Source: Coriaria nepalensis
Taxonomy: Eukaryota > Streptophyta > Magnoliopsida > Cucurbitales > Coriariaceae
DNA: 64,000 nucleotides
NCBI GenBank assembly: GCA_027186245.1
Contig: CP114497.1
Coordinates: 2,177,501-2,241,500 of the forward strand
Direction: 5' to 3'
Shown: piece by piece, positions 23,701-34,804 of the stretch
How the letters are laid out: each line of letters starts with the position of its first letter
How positions within the stretch are numbered: the stretch's first letter is position 1
Translations under genes and position numbers: made by a program
Notes under the pieces: generated by a model
Databases searched by the model: none
What the model was told of the DNA's origin: nothing
The model's input: only the letters and a program-made list of their open reading frames with translations

Positions 23701-25643
23701 TTCCAATTCAAGTGTTTGTTATAATTTTCTTCTTCTTCTTCTTCTTCCCAGTTGGAGGACATAAATGCAAGCTTGTACCTTGTGAAATGTGATGCGGTTT
23801 TGAATAGAGCTAAGCATAAGCAAGGAGAGAAGCAATCGAAAATGACCAAATGTTGCAATGGAATATGTCTCTTCTTCATTTTACTCTGTGTTATCTGGGC
23901 TCCCATGCTGGTAAGCAATTCTCTAGACAATTTTGTGCACCTAACTGCTCATTTAGATCATGAGGTTGTTTTTTCCCCTCTTTTTTTAAGTACACTAATT
24001 TTGAGGCAAAGAAAGTGTATTACCCTGTATAGTGTAAACCGTATGTGATCATTAGGTGTGGATATACACTTGTCGTCAGTTTGGCTAAGAGTTCAGAAAA
24101 CCTGTTTGAATTTAAATGAATACAAGCTCAATTTTATACTGAAAATCCAAGTTCAGAAATCCGGTTCTAAATCCGTTAAGGCAAATATATGAACAATGAA
24201 TAGGATGAAACTTTTTTATTTTTATTTTTTGGCAGATGTATAGCAGTGGAAACCCGACAAACATTGCGAACCCGATTAAAGATGCTAGCTGTCGGGTTGA
24301 CATCAAGACTGTAAGTGGAAAGTTGACTTTGTATCAGACCACTCTATGTAAAAAGATCCCATGGGAAAAGATAAATTCAGATGATAATCTGGACCCGGAA
24401 GGTTATCTAGCTACATACAATAACAGAGATATACAGTTGATTTGCTGTCAAGCGGATGCAAGTGTCTTGTGGCTTGTCCCAGATTTGGTGCAGGCGAGAT
24501 TCATTCAGTCCCTTGACTCGGAAATGGACATGGATATTATATTCACATGGGTACTTACTCGGGATAGACCCAAAGGAAAAGAAGCTGTGAAATACGAAGT
24601 ACATGTTGATCGTGAGAATCTTCCGAAACTTTCAGATGTTCAGAAAGTTCTTAATGGATCTGCGAATGGCTTTCGGGTTAACAATCTTTATCAAAGATAT
24701 TTCCGTGTTACAGGATCCGGTGAGATCAGACCTTTCGAACAAGAGGTGTATACCTCTTTTCTGTCTTTTTTTTTTTTCTTTTTCTTCCCCTCCTTTTTTT
24801 TTTTTTTTTTTTTAAGTTTTAGGTCCTTGTAGTCAAGTAATAGAAATTTTCTTGGGTGAGCTAGTGTAGAGCTACCTTTTAAGAAGTGGGTGCTGAGGTA
24901 GCAGCCAACGTATGTGCCTAGTGTAGACACCTTTCTTCCACTTGGTTCATCTATGAGATGCTAACTAAAAGCTAAGATCTATGAATTTTTGGCAGGAGGA
25001 TTTTGTTAGTGCTGATCTCATTCTTAACCGCTGGAAATCAGAGTGGTGGTCATTTCACGACATCAATTCATCGGCCATAAGTGGATGCGGTGTTTTGAGA
25101 GGACCCATGGCCATTGTAATATCCGAGGAAACACCACCTCGTAAGTTCCTTCAAGGAGTGTTTTGTTATGCGTTTAGGCTTTATTTTTCCTTTGTTTTTT
25201 CCGTAAATAGTATTTTTGACTGCAATATTTATTCAGAGGGGATTCTAGGGGACACTCTAAGCAAGTTCAGCATATGGGGTCTCTACATAACATTTGTTCT
25301 TGCAGTTGGCCGGTTTATAAGACTACAGTGCTCCGACCTAAGAATGAGAATCGCATACGAAAACCTTCCTTCCTGCGATAGGTAATAATGCTTCTCTTCT
25401 AGATCCAATTTGCAATTGCTAATTGAAAAATCTAGTTACGAAATTCCAGTGAAGATATAGTGTGATAGATAATAAAGCAAACTCTTACGAAATGATTTTT
25501 TTTTTAGGTTGATAGCTATATGTGAAGATATATATGCAGCAAGGGCAGAAGGGGAGCTTGGAGTGGAAGAAGTCTTGTACTGGACGCTCGTGAAAATTTA
25601 TCGGTCCCCGCACATGCTCCTTGAGTACACCAAAGCTGACTAG
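14704..25643 (+). CDS. PIEZO: PIEZO mechanosensitive cation channel (21 exons)
   Basis: Full plant PIEZO gene. Coding exons: 14704-14752, 15006-15086, 15317-15476, 15568-15725, 15847-16003, 16120-16306, 16450-16565, 16772-16856, 17311-17526, 17636-17813, 17927-18055, 18158-18331, 18457-18690, 18768-20303, 20712-23173, 23264-23659, 23752-23910, 24236-24745, 24996-25140, 25237-25381, 25508-25643. They total 7413 nt (2470 residues) with every phase matching. Hydrophobic helices fill the N-terminal two thirds (MGSFLSGFVLPLLLLA at the start; blocks such as SFWSFHFASVCAFGLL), consistent with the multi-pass blade. A charged coiled stretch (EQEKKAAWKT...MKSEMLNLQIQ) lies near residue 1380. The C-terminus has the conserved pore-region signatures QAIQIRYGLPHKSTLYRQF, MTKCCNGICLFFILL, GNPTNIANPI and VLYWTLVKIYRSPHMLLEYT. 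The protein forms a trimeric stretch-gated channel; in Arabidopsis it acts in root cap and on the vacuole. No disruption seen. Confidence 0.96.
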
Positions 25644-26025
25644 ACTTAACCGACCTGCAAACCGGTACTGCTGACACTAGGACTGACTAACAAAATCTGT
25701 TATAGTCCGAAAACTAACTGCCGGGACTGATATAAAGGAATGAGTGCAATATCTGTCTGAGATTTTCCCAACATGTTCTGGAACATTGATTCTGTTTGGG
25801 GTTTTTTTGACCTCACAGTAGGGCCAAAGTGAGATGAATGTGAGACAGAATATGTAAATATATGTAGTCTTGGTTCTTTGAAATCTAAGCAGTCTAAACT
25901 TGTGTTTCTCGAACAATTCGTAAACTAAACATCAAAAGCAAATCCTAACAAAGTATGAACTGTATAGTCTTCTTACCCACCTACAACTCTACATTCATAT
26001 CATCATCATCCATGTTTTTTTGGGT

Positions 26026-26329
26026 CTTTTTTCTTCTCGTGACCAACAATAGAACCCTATCCATTCTAGAGAAATCATTCCTTAATATCAACTCTCTTCT
26101 AAAACCCTTGGGGGGTTTTGGAATGTTAAGCTTGTCTATGACCCGAAGCCGAGTACAGTCGTATTGAACATCGGCCGGATCTTGACAAGAAATGTCCGGT
26201 TTTTGGAGGCAATGAAACGGTTTTTCAATGATTCTGCTTCTTATGTTCTCAAACTCATCGTGTATTGATCAATCTCCATTTGAAGCATGTTTCACATTGG
26301 ACGGCGTACCTTTGCCCCCGGTTTCTATC
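26026..26329 (-). pseudogene. Relic of a CW-type / methyl-CpG-binding-domain protein
   Basis: The minus strand reads RYAVQCETCFKWRLIN, then after a frameshift DEFENIRSRIIEKPFHC, QKPDISCQDPADVQYD and LRVIDKLNIPKPPKGF, followed by a degenerate LRNDFSRMD. This is the CW zinc finger (the Trp and the four Cys are visible) running into the start of the MBD, as in plant MBD2/MBD4-type proteins. The frame is broken near INTR/DEFEN, two stops appear in the first frame, and the MBD is cut short. It lies 380 bp beyond PIEZO. Non-functional; the intact donor gene is not in the window. Confidence 0.8.
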
Positions 26330-26725
26330 AAGAGAAGAAAAGGATTAGCATTCATCATTCTTAGGTCTGGAAAAACAAAAGGAATAATTTTTTTGTCAAG
26401 TAGTTCATGTTCTCGGATAAATATTAAACTTAACCCCGTTTTTTTTTTTCCTTTTTTCGGGCAGCCAAACAGAATGAAAGGGAAAAAAAAAGGAAGGGTA
26501 ATGAGAAGAAGATGAATAGTTAATGTGGGTACCCTGGATGAGGTTTCCATTACGCTTTTCTCTGAATCTTTCTTCTTCTTCTTTCCGTCGCCTCGCCCGA
26601 CCAGCTCTTCACTCTCTCCTCTCCACATGTCCTTCTTTATACTATTTTTATTCTCACAGGAAGTCAAATTTAGTCGTTTTTATTAATCAATATTACAAAG
26701 ATTTCAAAAACTCGTTAGCAACTAA

Positions 26726-26807
26726 GTCGATATGTCCGAGTGGTTAAGGAGACAGACTTGAAATCTGTTGGGCTTCGCCCGCGCAGGTTCGAACCCTGCT
26801 GTCGACG
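26726..26807 (+). tRNA. tRNA-Ser (anticodon UGA)
   Basis: 82-nt class II tRNA without intron. The acceptor stem pairs GTCGATA with TGTCGAC and the discriminator is G. The anticodon arm is ACAGA-CTTGAAA-TCTGT with TGA as anticodon, a long variable arm (GGGCTTCGCCC) follows, and the T arm/B box is GGTTCGAACCC. It decodes UCA and, by wobble, other UCN codons. Structure is intact. Confidence 0.96.
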
Positions 26808-26984
26808 TTTCTTCACTTTTACATTTTATATAGTAATTGGTATTCTTTTTAATATTTTCCGTATTTAGATTCAATACAACCGGGTCAGGACAGATTCAGA
26901 CCCGTTTGAACGTTACACTTTTACAAAATGACTGAGCCATAGTCCACCACCCCTTTGAACGGTTATATTGCTTTAAGTTCGTTA

Positions 26985-27548
26985 CTTAAAATCTTGCTTT
27001 CATGGCGGGAAAGCGCTCCATCCTTTCTCTCTGAAGCTCATTCTCCCTGCCTTGGACAAGGCCTACCGATTTATCGTTAAGACCTGAACCGCTCATTCCA
27101 GATATATGCTCCTTCTCAGTCAGGCGGCATCTCACCGGCAACAGCATCGCCGTCATTGTTTCCTCTTCTTCCATCTCCCTCCCCTCCGCCTGAAGCGTTG
27201 GAACCGGAGATAGTGTTGGGGCTGGACCTAGCCGTAGAACTGGACCGAGCGCTTCGCTTGGTAACCCGAGTATGGAACCCGAGATTGCGTACCAACCACA
27301 TTAGCCAGAGTCTGAAAGAAAGAAGAAGACAGAAGAGAAATGTCATCCGCAACTGACAACGTTAATCTACGAGCGGGAGGAAGGAGAAATTCTATCGTTT
27401 TTGGAAGGCAAGAACCGAGGGAAGTAAGTCAAGTTAGAATAGAGCTAGCCGACAAGATCAATAGTAGAAGAAGGAACGTTTTTCGAGAGCTTAGATCCGC
27501 ATGAGGTTTTTTACCGTTGTGAAAGAAAAAGCTGCAAAATAGAAAAGG
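26985..27548. other. Left flank of the copia insertion, possibly organelle-derived DNA
   Basis: From about 26985 to the retroelement the composition is clearly richer in G+C than the surrounding spacer, and both strands hold short open frames (for example one starting MSSATDNVNLRAGG at 27340 +) with no recognised family. The style resembles plant mitochondrial intergenic DNA and continues on the far side of the retroelement at 33618. Transfer of mitochondrial DNA into the nucleus is my inference only. Confidence 0.3.
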
Positions 27549-28288
27549 TGTTAAAATAAATGAAACAAGACTTGAAACACGTAACAGATACGTTTTCCAA
27601 AAAACGATATTTTCACCCTCCCAGATTGCTTAGGTTACTGTGAAAATAGTTTTCGGGATATGACAAGCCTTTACAAAAGATCACAAGCAACAGTGAAATT
27701 TTGTTAAGGAATATATTCGGTTTCTGACAGTACGAAAACTGAGAAGAAGATTGATTATATGATTCTCTTCAGGTTTCTTTTATTTATAGGCAAATTTTGG
27801 CACCTGTTCGTGAAACAGTATACTGTTTCACAAACAGTCACACTTCTTTGTTTAAAACAGTTTAACTGCTTTAACAGTCAGATATTTGAATTCCCGAAAT
27901 TCAAACTCTAACGGTAACTAACCGTTTTAACTGTCAAACGTTGAAGTAATCAATCAACCACCGCATGTGGCGGCTGGCCGCCACGGGCCGCCATGTCGCA
28001 AACGTGCAAAGTGCCAAGTGCGCCTAATAAGCGCCAAAAGCGCCTCACGCCTCACGCCTCACGCCTCACGCCTCACGCCCACGCCGCGCGCGCGCGCGAG
28101 TGCGAGTCTCAGCCAAACCCCAATACTTAGTTATTATTACAAATATTTACTATTTGCAATTACTTATAAATGCTTAAAAATGTTTCTCCCTTTCCAATGT
28201 GGGATGCATTTAATTGCATTTATTAAACATTTTTTGGGCTTTGGGTCTTTAATCCATTTCACTTTAGCCAATAGGAAAAAGTCCAACA
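27549..28288 (-). repeat. 3' LTR of the copia element
   Basis: 740 bp, TG...CA. It has five copies of a 7-bp CCTCACG repeat near 28042-28076 followed by a (CG)n tract. It is near-identical to the other LTR. Confidence 0.95.
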
Positions 28289-28298
28289 ATCCCCCACT
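28289..28298 (-). other. Polypurine tract of the copia element
   Basis: On the minus strand AGTGGGGGAT sits immediately before the 3' LTR, the position where plus-strand DNA synthesis is primed. Confidence 0.75.
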
Positions 28299-28858
28299 GG
28301 ATAAAGTGTAAATGAATTAACCTGTCAGAATCTTGAAGACGGTGCATATGCATGAAATAAAGTATCTTTCGATTTGAACTTTACCTTAGTGTAAGTGTCA
28401 CAAAGTTCTGTCGAAATCCCAGGTAGCTCAAAGCTTTGAACCAGTTATTTCATATATGTGACAAAACCGGTGATACCACACACATAGACACTCATAATTC
28501 ATATATTCCATATATATCTCGCTTAGCACTATTATGGCCTTGTGCTCATCCTATTCATAAACTTTCTTAAGAAAAACTCTAATTCTTATGAGAGGCGGCA
28601 CCACCTCTAAGTTTATATAGGTGAAGTTCTTTCAGTATCTTTGTTACATTTAAGATACTTATCACTCATAGACTGAACTTCATTAAGAGTTTGACAAACT
28701 CAACCATCGACTGTAACAACCAGCACTATACATCTTAGATAGGGCCATCAGTTTAGTGCTGAAATACTATCCACTTATCAATGACTTGTTTTTACCCTTT
28801 GAACTTAATACTAGTCATTTCCTAGTGTTAAGTTGGGTTGCCGTCATTGGTGGATCTC

Positions 28859-31357
28859 TTAACTTAAGAGTTTCAGTCCTATCCCTCTAGATGTATACTT
28901 TACCAATTCTCTTGAAAGAGGTTTGGTAAAAGGATCCGCTAAATTTTCACTTGATCTCACATATGTGATGGCAATAATTCCACTTTGAATTAATTGTCTC
29001 ACATAATCATGTCTAAGACTAATATGTCTTGACTTCCCGTTATACACTCCGCTGTATGCTCGGGATAAGGTGGCTTGACTATCACAATGTATAGATATAG
29101 CAGATACTTGTTTTGAAGTAAATGGAATATCTAAAAGAAGGTCTCTTAGCCACTCAGCTTCTTTCCCAGTTGCTGCCAAAGCAATGAACTCGGACTCCAT
29201 GGTTGAGTGCGTGATGCACGTTTGTTTCTTGGAACCCCAAGAAACAGCACCACCTCCAAGTGTGAATACCCAACCTGTAGTAGATTTGTTATCTCCTACA
29301 CTTGATATCCAGCTTGCATCTGTATATCCTTCGAGTATAGCTGGGAACTTTGAATAGTGGAGACTTATTTCCTTGGTTTTCTTAAGATAACCAAGAACTC
29401 TACTAATTGCCTTCCAATGCTCAATGCTCGGATTGCTAGTAAACCTACTTAGTTTACTAACCGCAAATGATATATCAGCTCTTGTGCACTGTGCAGCATA
29501 CATGAGACTTCCTATAGCACTTGCATATTCAAGTTGAGCCACTGCTCTTCCCTTGTTCTCAACAAGTTTTATACTTGAATCAAATGGAGTGTTTGCCTCC
29601 TTGAACTTTAGATGACTAAACTTATTAAGTACTTTCTCAATGTAATGAGATTGACTTAATATATATCCCCCACTATTTTGCTTCACCTTAATACCTAAAA
29701 TGGTATCCACTTGTCCAAGATCTTTCATCTTGAACGTGGAGAATAGAAACCTCTTCGTTTCTGTTACACCCTTCATGTCATCACTCAAGATTAACATGTC
29801 ATCAACATAAAGACAAACAATTATGATATAGCCATCACAAACTTTTGAGTATAGGCATTTATCAGCATTGTTATGTCTAAAACCATTTGAAAGAATGACA
29901 ATGTCAAACTTTTCATGCCATTGTTTTGGTGCTTGCTTCAAACCATATAATGATTTGACTAATTTGCACACTTTATATTCATTTCCTGGTAGAACAAAAC
30001 CTTCCGGTTGTTCCATATAGACCTCCTCATTGAGATCACCATTCAGAAATGCAGTTTTAACATCCATTTGATGAATATAAAGATTATGGATTGAAGCTAA
30101 GGCAAACAAGATTCGAATAGAAGTTATTCTAGCAACAGGTGCATATGTATCAAAATAATCGATACATTCCTTTTGTCTAAAACCTTTGGCTACTAATCTA
30201 GCCTTAAAAGTTTGAAGAGTGCCATCAGTATGATATTTCCTCTTAAATATCCACTTACACCCTATTGGTTTTGAACCGGGTGGTAATTCAACTATTTCCC
30301 AAGTATGGTTAGATATAATTGAATCCATTTCATCATATATTGCCTCTTTCCAAAAAGCATAATCTCTAGAAGACATAGCTTCCTTATATGTTTTGGGATC
30401 ATCTTCAATTTGAAGAACTATAGGAATTTTCCTAATGACCTCTTCTCTATTACCTTCCACCAAACAGAAAGTAATGAGTTGAGAATCAATCTCATCAGAT
30501 CCCAATTCTTTTCTTTTTCTTGCTCTTTGGCTTTTACGAGGTTCAATTGGTTGCTCAACAACCCTTGAAGGTATCTCTATTTGAGATTCTTCAATATTGG
30601 TAGTGTTTTGAGAATTATTATCCAAAGGCAATAAGTTCTCAAAAAACTCCACTTCTCTAGATTCAATTATTACATTAGACTCCAAGTCTAATAGCCTATA
30701 AGCCTTGCTGTTTATTGCATAACCAACAAATGCACACTTTATGGCTCTCGGACTCAATTTAGTCCTTTTAGGATCTGTGTTCTTGCAATAAGCAAGACAC
30801 CCCCACACTTTGAAATAACCGATATTCGGTTTTCTTCCTTTCCACATCTCATATGGGGAAATTTTACTCTTCTTCAAAGGAATCCTGTTAAGAATGTGAC
30901 ATGCACCTAAAATAGCTTCTCCCCACAAATTGTTAGGTAATTTTGCATTCAACAACATAGCATTAGTCATTTCAAGAAATGTTCTGTTTTTTCTCTCGGC
31001 TAAGCCATTTTGTTGAGGTGTGAAAGGGGCAGAGCATTGGTGTATTATACCATGCTCTTCACAAAATGCAGAAAATTCATTTGAAAAATATTCTCCACCC
31101 CTATCACTTCTTAAGATCTTAATCTTTCTTCCTAGTTGATTTTCAACTTCGGCCTTATAATTTTTAAATACAATGAATGTTTCATCTTTATGTTTAAGTA
31201 AATAAACATAAGTATATCTAGAACAATCATCTATAAAAGTTACAAAATATCTTTTACCTCCTCTTGTTAAGATGCCATTCAATTCACATAAATCACTATG
31301 TACTAAATCCAATAGTTGAGATGACCTTTCAACACTATGAAAAGGCTTCTTAACCAT
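28859..31357 (-). CDS. copia pol: integrase, reverse transcriptase, RNase H
   Basis: Open frame of 832 codons, downstream part of the polyprotein. The integrase core comes first: Asp in VHSDL, Asp in LRSDRGGEY, Glu in NGLAERKNR, the DDE triad, followed by the C-terminal GKGR-like region with YEMWKGRKP. Reverse transcriptase follows ([41 protein letters not shown], and the catalytic YVDDM). RNase H is last ([33 protein letters not shown]). It ends in GLKLLS and a stop. No frameshift. The segment begins directly after an in-frame TAA that separates it from the gag/protease part, so translation as one polyprotein would need readthrough or would fail. Confidence 0.93.
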   Translation of the reverse strand: MVKKPFHSVERSSQLLDLVHSDLCELNGILTRGGKRYFVTFIDDCSRYTYVYLLKHKDETFIVFKNYKAEVENQLGRKIKILRSDRGGEYFSNEFSAFCEEHGIIHQCSAPFTPQQNGLAERKNRTFLEMTNAMLLNAKLPNNLWGEAILGACHILNRIPLKKSKISPYEMWKGRKPNIGYFKVWGCLAYCKNTDPKRTKLSPRAIKCAFVGYAINSKAYRLLDLESNVIIESREVEFFENLLPLDNNSQNTTNIEESQIEIPSRVVEQPIEPRKSQRARKRKELGSDEIDSQLITFCLVEGNREEVIRKIPIVLQIEDDPKTYKEAMSSRDYAFWKEAIYDEMDSIISNHTWEIVELPPGSKPIGCKWIFKRKYHTDGTLQTFKARLVAKGFRQKECIDYFDTYAPVARITSIRILFALASIHNLYIHQMDVKTAFLNGDLNEEVYMEQPEGFVLPGNEYKVCKLVKSLYGLKQAPKQWHEKFDIVILSNGFRHNNADKCLYSKVCDGYIIIVCLYVDDMLILSDDMKGVTETKRFLFSTFKMKDLGQVDTILGIKVKQNSGGYILSQSHYIEKVLNKFSHLKFKEANTPFDSSIKLVENKGRAVAQLEYASAIGSLMYAAQCTRADISFAVSKLSRFTSNPSIEHWKAISRVLGYLKKTKEISLHYSKFPAILEGYTDASWISSVGDNKSTTGWVFTLGGGAVSWGSKKQTCITHSTMESEFIALAATGKEAEWLRDLLLDIPFTSKQVSAISIHCDSQATLSRAYSGVYNGKSRHISLRHDYVRQLIQSGIIAITYVRSSENLADPFTKPLSRELVKYTSRGIGLKLLS

Positions 31358-31360
31358 TTT

Positions 31361-32812
31361 TTATTTAGTGCATATTTCACATTTTTCGAAATTACTAGTA
31401 TCACATGATATTAGGCCACATTTAATAATTCTGTTAATGGTACTAATGCCTATATGTGCAAGTCTACCATGCCACAATGAAATAGAATTTAAATCAATCA
31501 TATAAACAGAACTACTAGCATTTTTATTATTAACATCATTGTCAATAGTACATAGTTTCACCATCCCATCACTAGAATAACCCTTTCCAATGAAAGAGCC
31601 ATTTTTTGACAAAATCAACTTCCCGGATTCATAAACAGATTTGATTCCGGGTTTCCCTAACAAATCACCACTAATCAGATTCCTGTTCATATCAGGAACA
31701 TACAAAACATTTGCAAGGGTGATCTTTTTACCAGAGGTGAAGATCACTTCAATGCTTCCTTTGCCAAGTACCTTGGAACGACCTTCATTTCCCATTTGAA
31801 TCTCTTGTCCATTTCCGACTTCATCAAAAGTCTTGAACAGTGATCTGTCATAGGAAACGTGCACAGTTGCACAAGTATCGTACCACCATCCTTGAACTTT
31901 TCCTTGGATAGCATTGATCTCGCTCACAGTAGCGATGATCTCCTCATGTACGGCATTCACTTTGCCATTCTCGTTTTGTTTCTTTCTGAATCTGCAATCA
32001 CGAGCAAAATGCTCAGATTTGCCACAAACAAAACAAGCACCCTTTTTCTTGTCAGTTTTGAACTTTCCTTGATCCCTCTTCGGACCAAGAAAATTCGTTT
32101 TGTGATTTTTGCCCTTGGGATGGCTAGGCCTTTCTACAGCATTGGCCTTTGAGGTACCGATATCGGTTTCCTCCGCTTTCTTGTCTCTAGTCCGAGATTC
32201 TTCCTCAATACGTAGATGCTTTTTAACCTCTTCCAAAGAGTAATCTTCGTTATTGTGAAGAATCTTCTTCCTGTAACTTTTCCAACTAGATGGCAGCTTA
32301 GCAATAATAGCACCAACTTGAAAAATTTCAGGAGGTATGACTTTTACAGCAACAAGTTTATTAACAATAACTTGTAAATCATGAATCTGATCTAAGAGAG
32401 GTTTTCCATCAAGCATTTTAAAGTTAAAATACTCAGATATTAAGAATTTTTTAGTACCTTCCTCTTCTGCCTTGTACGTGTTCTCCAACGCATTCCAGAT
32501 TTCCTTTGCAGACTTTGTATTTGTATAGAGATCGAACAGACGGTCAGATAGAGCATTCAGAATGTGTCCCCGACACATAATTGCATCCTCGTCCCTTTTT
32601 AGTTTCGCTGCTTTGATCTCTTCGGTATCATCTGGAGAGGATTCTGGAAGTGGTTGAAGGTTAGGATCCAGAATGTAATAGATCTTCAAGGCAGTGAGCA
32701 AGAACTTCAGTTTGTCTTGCCATCGTGTGAAGTTTGATCCATCAAATCGATCAAGCCTCACAAGATCCTGGTTCATCAGCTTTATGGTTGAAACAGCAGT
32801 CTCGGTCTCCAT
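31361..32812 (-). CDS. copia gag, protease and integrase zinc-binding segment
   Basis: 483 codons, starting 21 nt inside the 5' LTR. The capsid region (UBN2/gag type) has RFDGSNFTRWQDKLKFLL and YFNFKMLDGKP. The nucleocapsid CCHC knuckle is CFVCGKSEHFARDC. The protease active site reads YDTCATVHVS, where most copia proteases have D-S/T-G-A, so Gly is replaced by Cys; I cannot tell whether that is lineage-typical. The GAG-pre-integrase segment (LWHGRLAHIG...CEICTK) follows. Then comes a TAA at 31361-31363, after which the frame continues as the pol segment, so the polyprotein is split by a single stop codon. Confidence 0.92.
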   Translation of the reverse strand: METETAVSTIKLMNQDLVRLDRFDGSNFTRWQDKLKFLLTALKIYYILDPNLQPLPESSPDDTEEIKAAKLKRDEDAIMCRGHILNALSDRLFDLYTNTKSAKEIWNALENTYKAEEEGTKKFLISEYFNFKMLDGKPLLDQIHDLQVIVNKLVAVKVIPPEIFQVGAIIAKLPSSWKSYRKKILHNNEDYSLEEVKKHLRIEEESRTRDKKAEETDIGTSKANAVERPSHPKGKNHKTNFLGPKRDQGKFKTDKKKGACFVCGKSEHFARDCRFRKKQNENGKVNAVHEEIIATVSEINAIQGKVQGWWYDTCATVHVSYDRSLFKTFDEVGNGQEIQMGNEGRSKVLGKGSIEVIFTSGKKITLANVLYVPDMNRNLISGDLLGKPGIKSVYESGKLILSKNGSFIGKGYSSDGMVKLCTIDNDVNNKNASSSVYMIDLNSISLWHGRLAHIGISTINRIIKCGLISCDTSNFEKCEICTK

Positions 32813-32833
32813 TGCAGAATATCGTTTTTTGAT

Positions 32834-33617
32834 TGTTAAGATAAATGAAACAAGACTTGAAACACGTAACAGATACGTTTTCCAAAAAACGATATTTTCA
32901 CCATCCCAGATTGCTTAGGTTACTGTGAAAATAGTTTTCGGGATATGACAAGCCTTTACAAAAGATCACAAGCAACAGTGAAATTTTGTTAAGGAATATA
33001 TTCGGTTTCTGACAGTACGAAAACTGAGAAGAAGATTGATTATATGATTCTCTTCAGGTTTCTTTTATTTATAGGCAAATTTTGGCACCTGTTCGTGAAA
33101 CAGTATACTGTTTCACAAACAGTCACACTTCTTTGTTTAAAACAGTTTAACTGCTTTAACAGTCAGATATTTGAATTCCCGAAATTCAAACTCTAACGGT
33201 AACTAACCGTTTTAACTGTCAAACGTTGAAGTAGTCAATCAACCACCGCATGTGGCGGCTGGCCGCCACGGGCCGCCATGTCGCAAACGTGCCAAGTGCC
33301 AAGTGCCAAGTGCGCCTAATAAGCGCCAAAAGCGCCTCACGCCTCACGCCTCACGCCTCACGCCTCACGCCTCACGCCTCACGCCTCACGTCTCACGCCT
33401 CACGCCCACGCCGCGCGCGCGCGCGCGAGTGCGAGTCTCAGCCAAACCCCAATACTTAGTTATTATTATAAATATTTACTATTTGCAATTACTTATAAAT
33501 GCTTAAAAATGTTTCTCCCTTTTCAATGTGGGATGCATTTAATTGCATTTATTAAACATTTTTTGGGCTTTGGGTCTTTAATCCATTTCACTTTAGCCAA
33601 TAGGAAAAAGTCCAACA
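32834..33617 (-). repeat. 5' LTR of the copia element
   Basis: 784 bp, TG...CA. Compared with the other LTR it has ten instead of five CCTCACG units (one carrying a C-to-T change), one more 7-bp GTGCCAA unit and one more CG pair. Together these account for the whole 44-bp length difference. Confidence 0.95.
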
Positions 33618-34340
33618 AAAGGTACGTAGTAGCTTTACTAGAAAAGGAAAAGGCCGGTACCAACTTATTTATAAGTCTTAATTTTTCTACTTAGTCAACT
33701 AATCGACTCCATCTCCCAGCTATGAGTTCCGAGTTGACGAGATAAAAAACAAATCAGTCCCTTTGTGGGACTGGTGACACCTCTACCAAATTCTATATAG
33801 CACACACCCCTAGTTGTAGTAGACGAAGATGGTCACCTAGGATGGGCAGACAAACCTGAACCTTAAAAGTCTTCGGCGGAGACGCTACGGGAGAACCACC
33901 TAGGATGGCGTAAGAGACTCGATCATCTCTTTCTTCAATGTGGGTTTGTGCATTTTGATTTCGAATCGGTCAAGGGTTCAGACAGGAGATGTGCTTTAGC
34001 CAGGGAAGCTTGGGCACCAGCTCCAATAAAGATAAGAGGACTAGCTACGGTCTGGGCACCAGATCCACACAGTGAGGCCGGGTAAGACTTTACGTCCGAT
34101 ATAGTAGTGTCAGACATTTGTCAGACTTAAGCAGTGGGATATAGACTCCTTCAAATGGAAAATAGGAGATGTTTAGCCAGTACAAGCTGTGTTTGTGGCA
34201 CCCATCCCGACTTGCAGTGGAGTAGCCAGGAAGAGGCACCGAGGAGGGACAGAAAGAACAGAAGCTGAGAGATTCACCAGCACCTGCAGGGACGCGCTCT
34301 GGTCTAACCCCTTGGCTGACGTACGATCCCCGCAAAGCTC
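33618..34340. other. Right flank of the copia insertion, possibly organelle-derived DNA
   Basis: Starts with the AAAGG target duplication. It has higher G+C than nearby spacers, a repeated ACCTAGGATGG word (33836 and 33898), a repeated GGGCACCAG word (34010 and 34054), and open frames of 60-81 codons on the minus strand with no family signature. It appears to continue the sequence interrupted at 27548. Mitochondrial origin is a guess from its style. Confidence 0.3.
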
Positions 34341-34804
34341 CACCTTCAAAACGAGCTAGCTATATAGACATCTTTTTTTTTCTTCTTTACTTTCGTGTTT
34401 GGAGTAGGTAATAATGAGGAACAGCAAGGAGATGGGTTTTTAGCCAAAACAGTGTGTGTAGCCCTGCCCCAATCAAGCGTAGCGATCAGAACGATTGATT
34501 CATATTCTTATCATACAATATTCAGTGGATGATATAGATGGTGGGAACAATGAAGCGGAAAACAGTGGATTATAAAATATTGTTTCTAAATTAAATTAAA
34601 ATTGATAATGAGGGAGAAAAAAAGGAGTCAAACATCAGTCACTCAGTCAATCGGGCCTCGATTCTTCCACTGTTCAGTGTTCAGAAAGTACGAATTCTTC
34701 CGAGAAACGACGATCTCTGCGGCGAGAAAAAACCTGTCTGAGGCTAATCAGCGCGGCAAGTGCGCGGAAGCATATCGTACGCACGCCTCCGGGCCGATTT
34801 CGAG

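Larger units (their letters stand above)
27549..33617 (-). mobile_element. Ty1/copia LTR retrotransposon, nearly intact
   Basis: A 6069-bp element read on the minus strand, flanked by the 5-bp target duplication AAAGG (27544-27548 and 33618-33622). LTRs begin TG and end CA: 27549-28288 (3' LTR in element sense, 740 bp) and 32834-33617 (5' LTR, 784 bp). They differ by about six substitutions by eye plus length changes in tandem repeats, so the insertion is recent. The order gag, protease, integrase, reverse transcriptase, RNase H identifies copia. The polypurine tract GTGGGGGA abuts the 3' LTR. One stop codon divides the polyprotein and no standard primer-binding site is visible. Lineage within copia is not assigned. 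Confidence 0.96.

Noticed and set aside
31859..32152. Plus-strand open frame opposite copia gag
   Set aside because: Antisense shadow; no independent motif.
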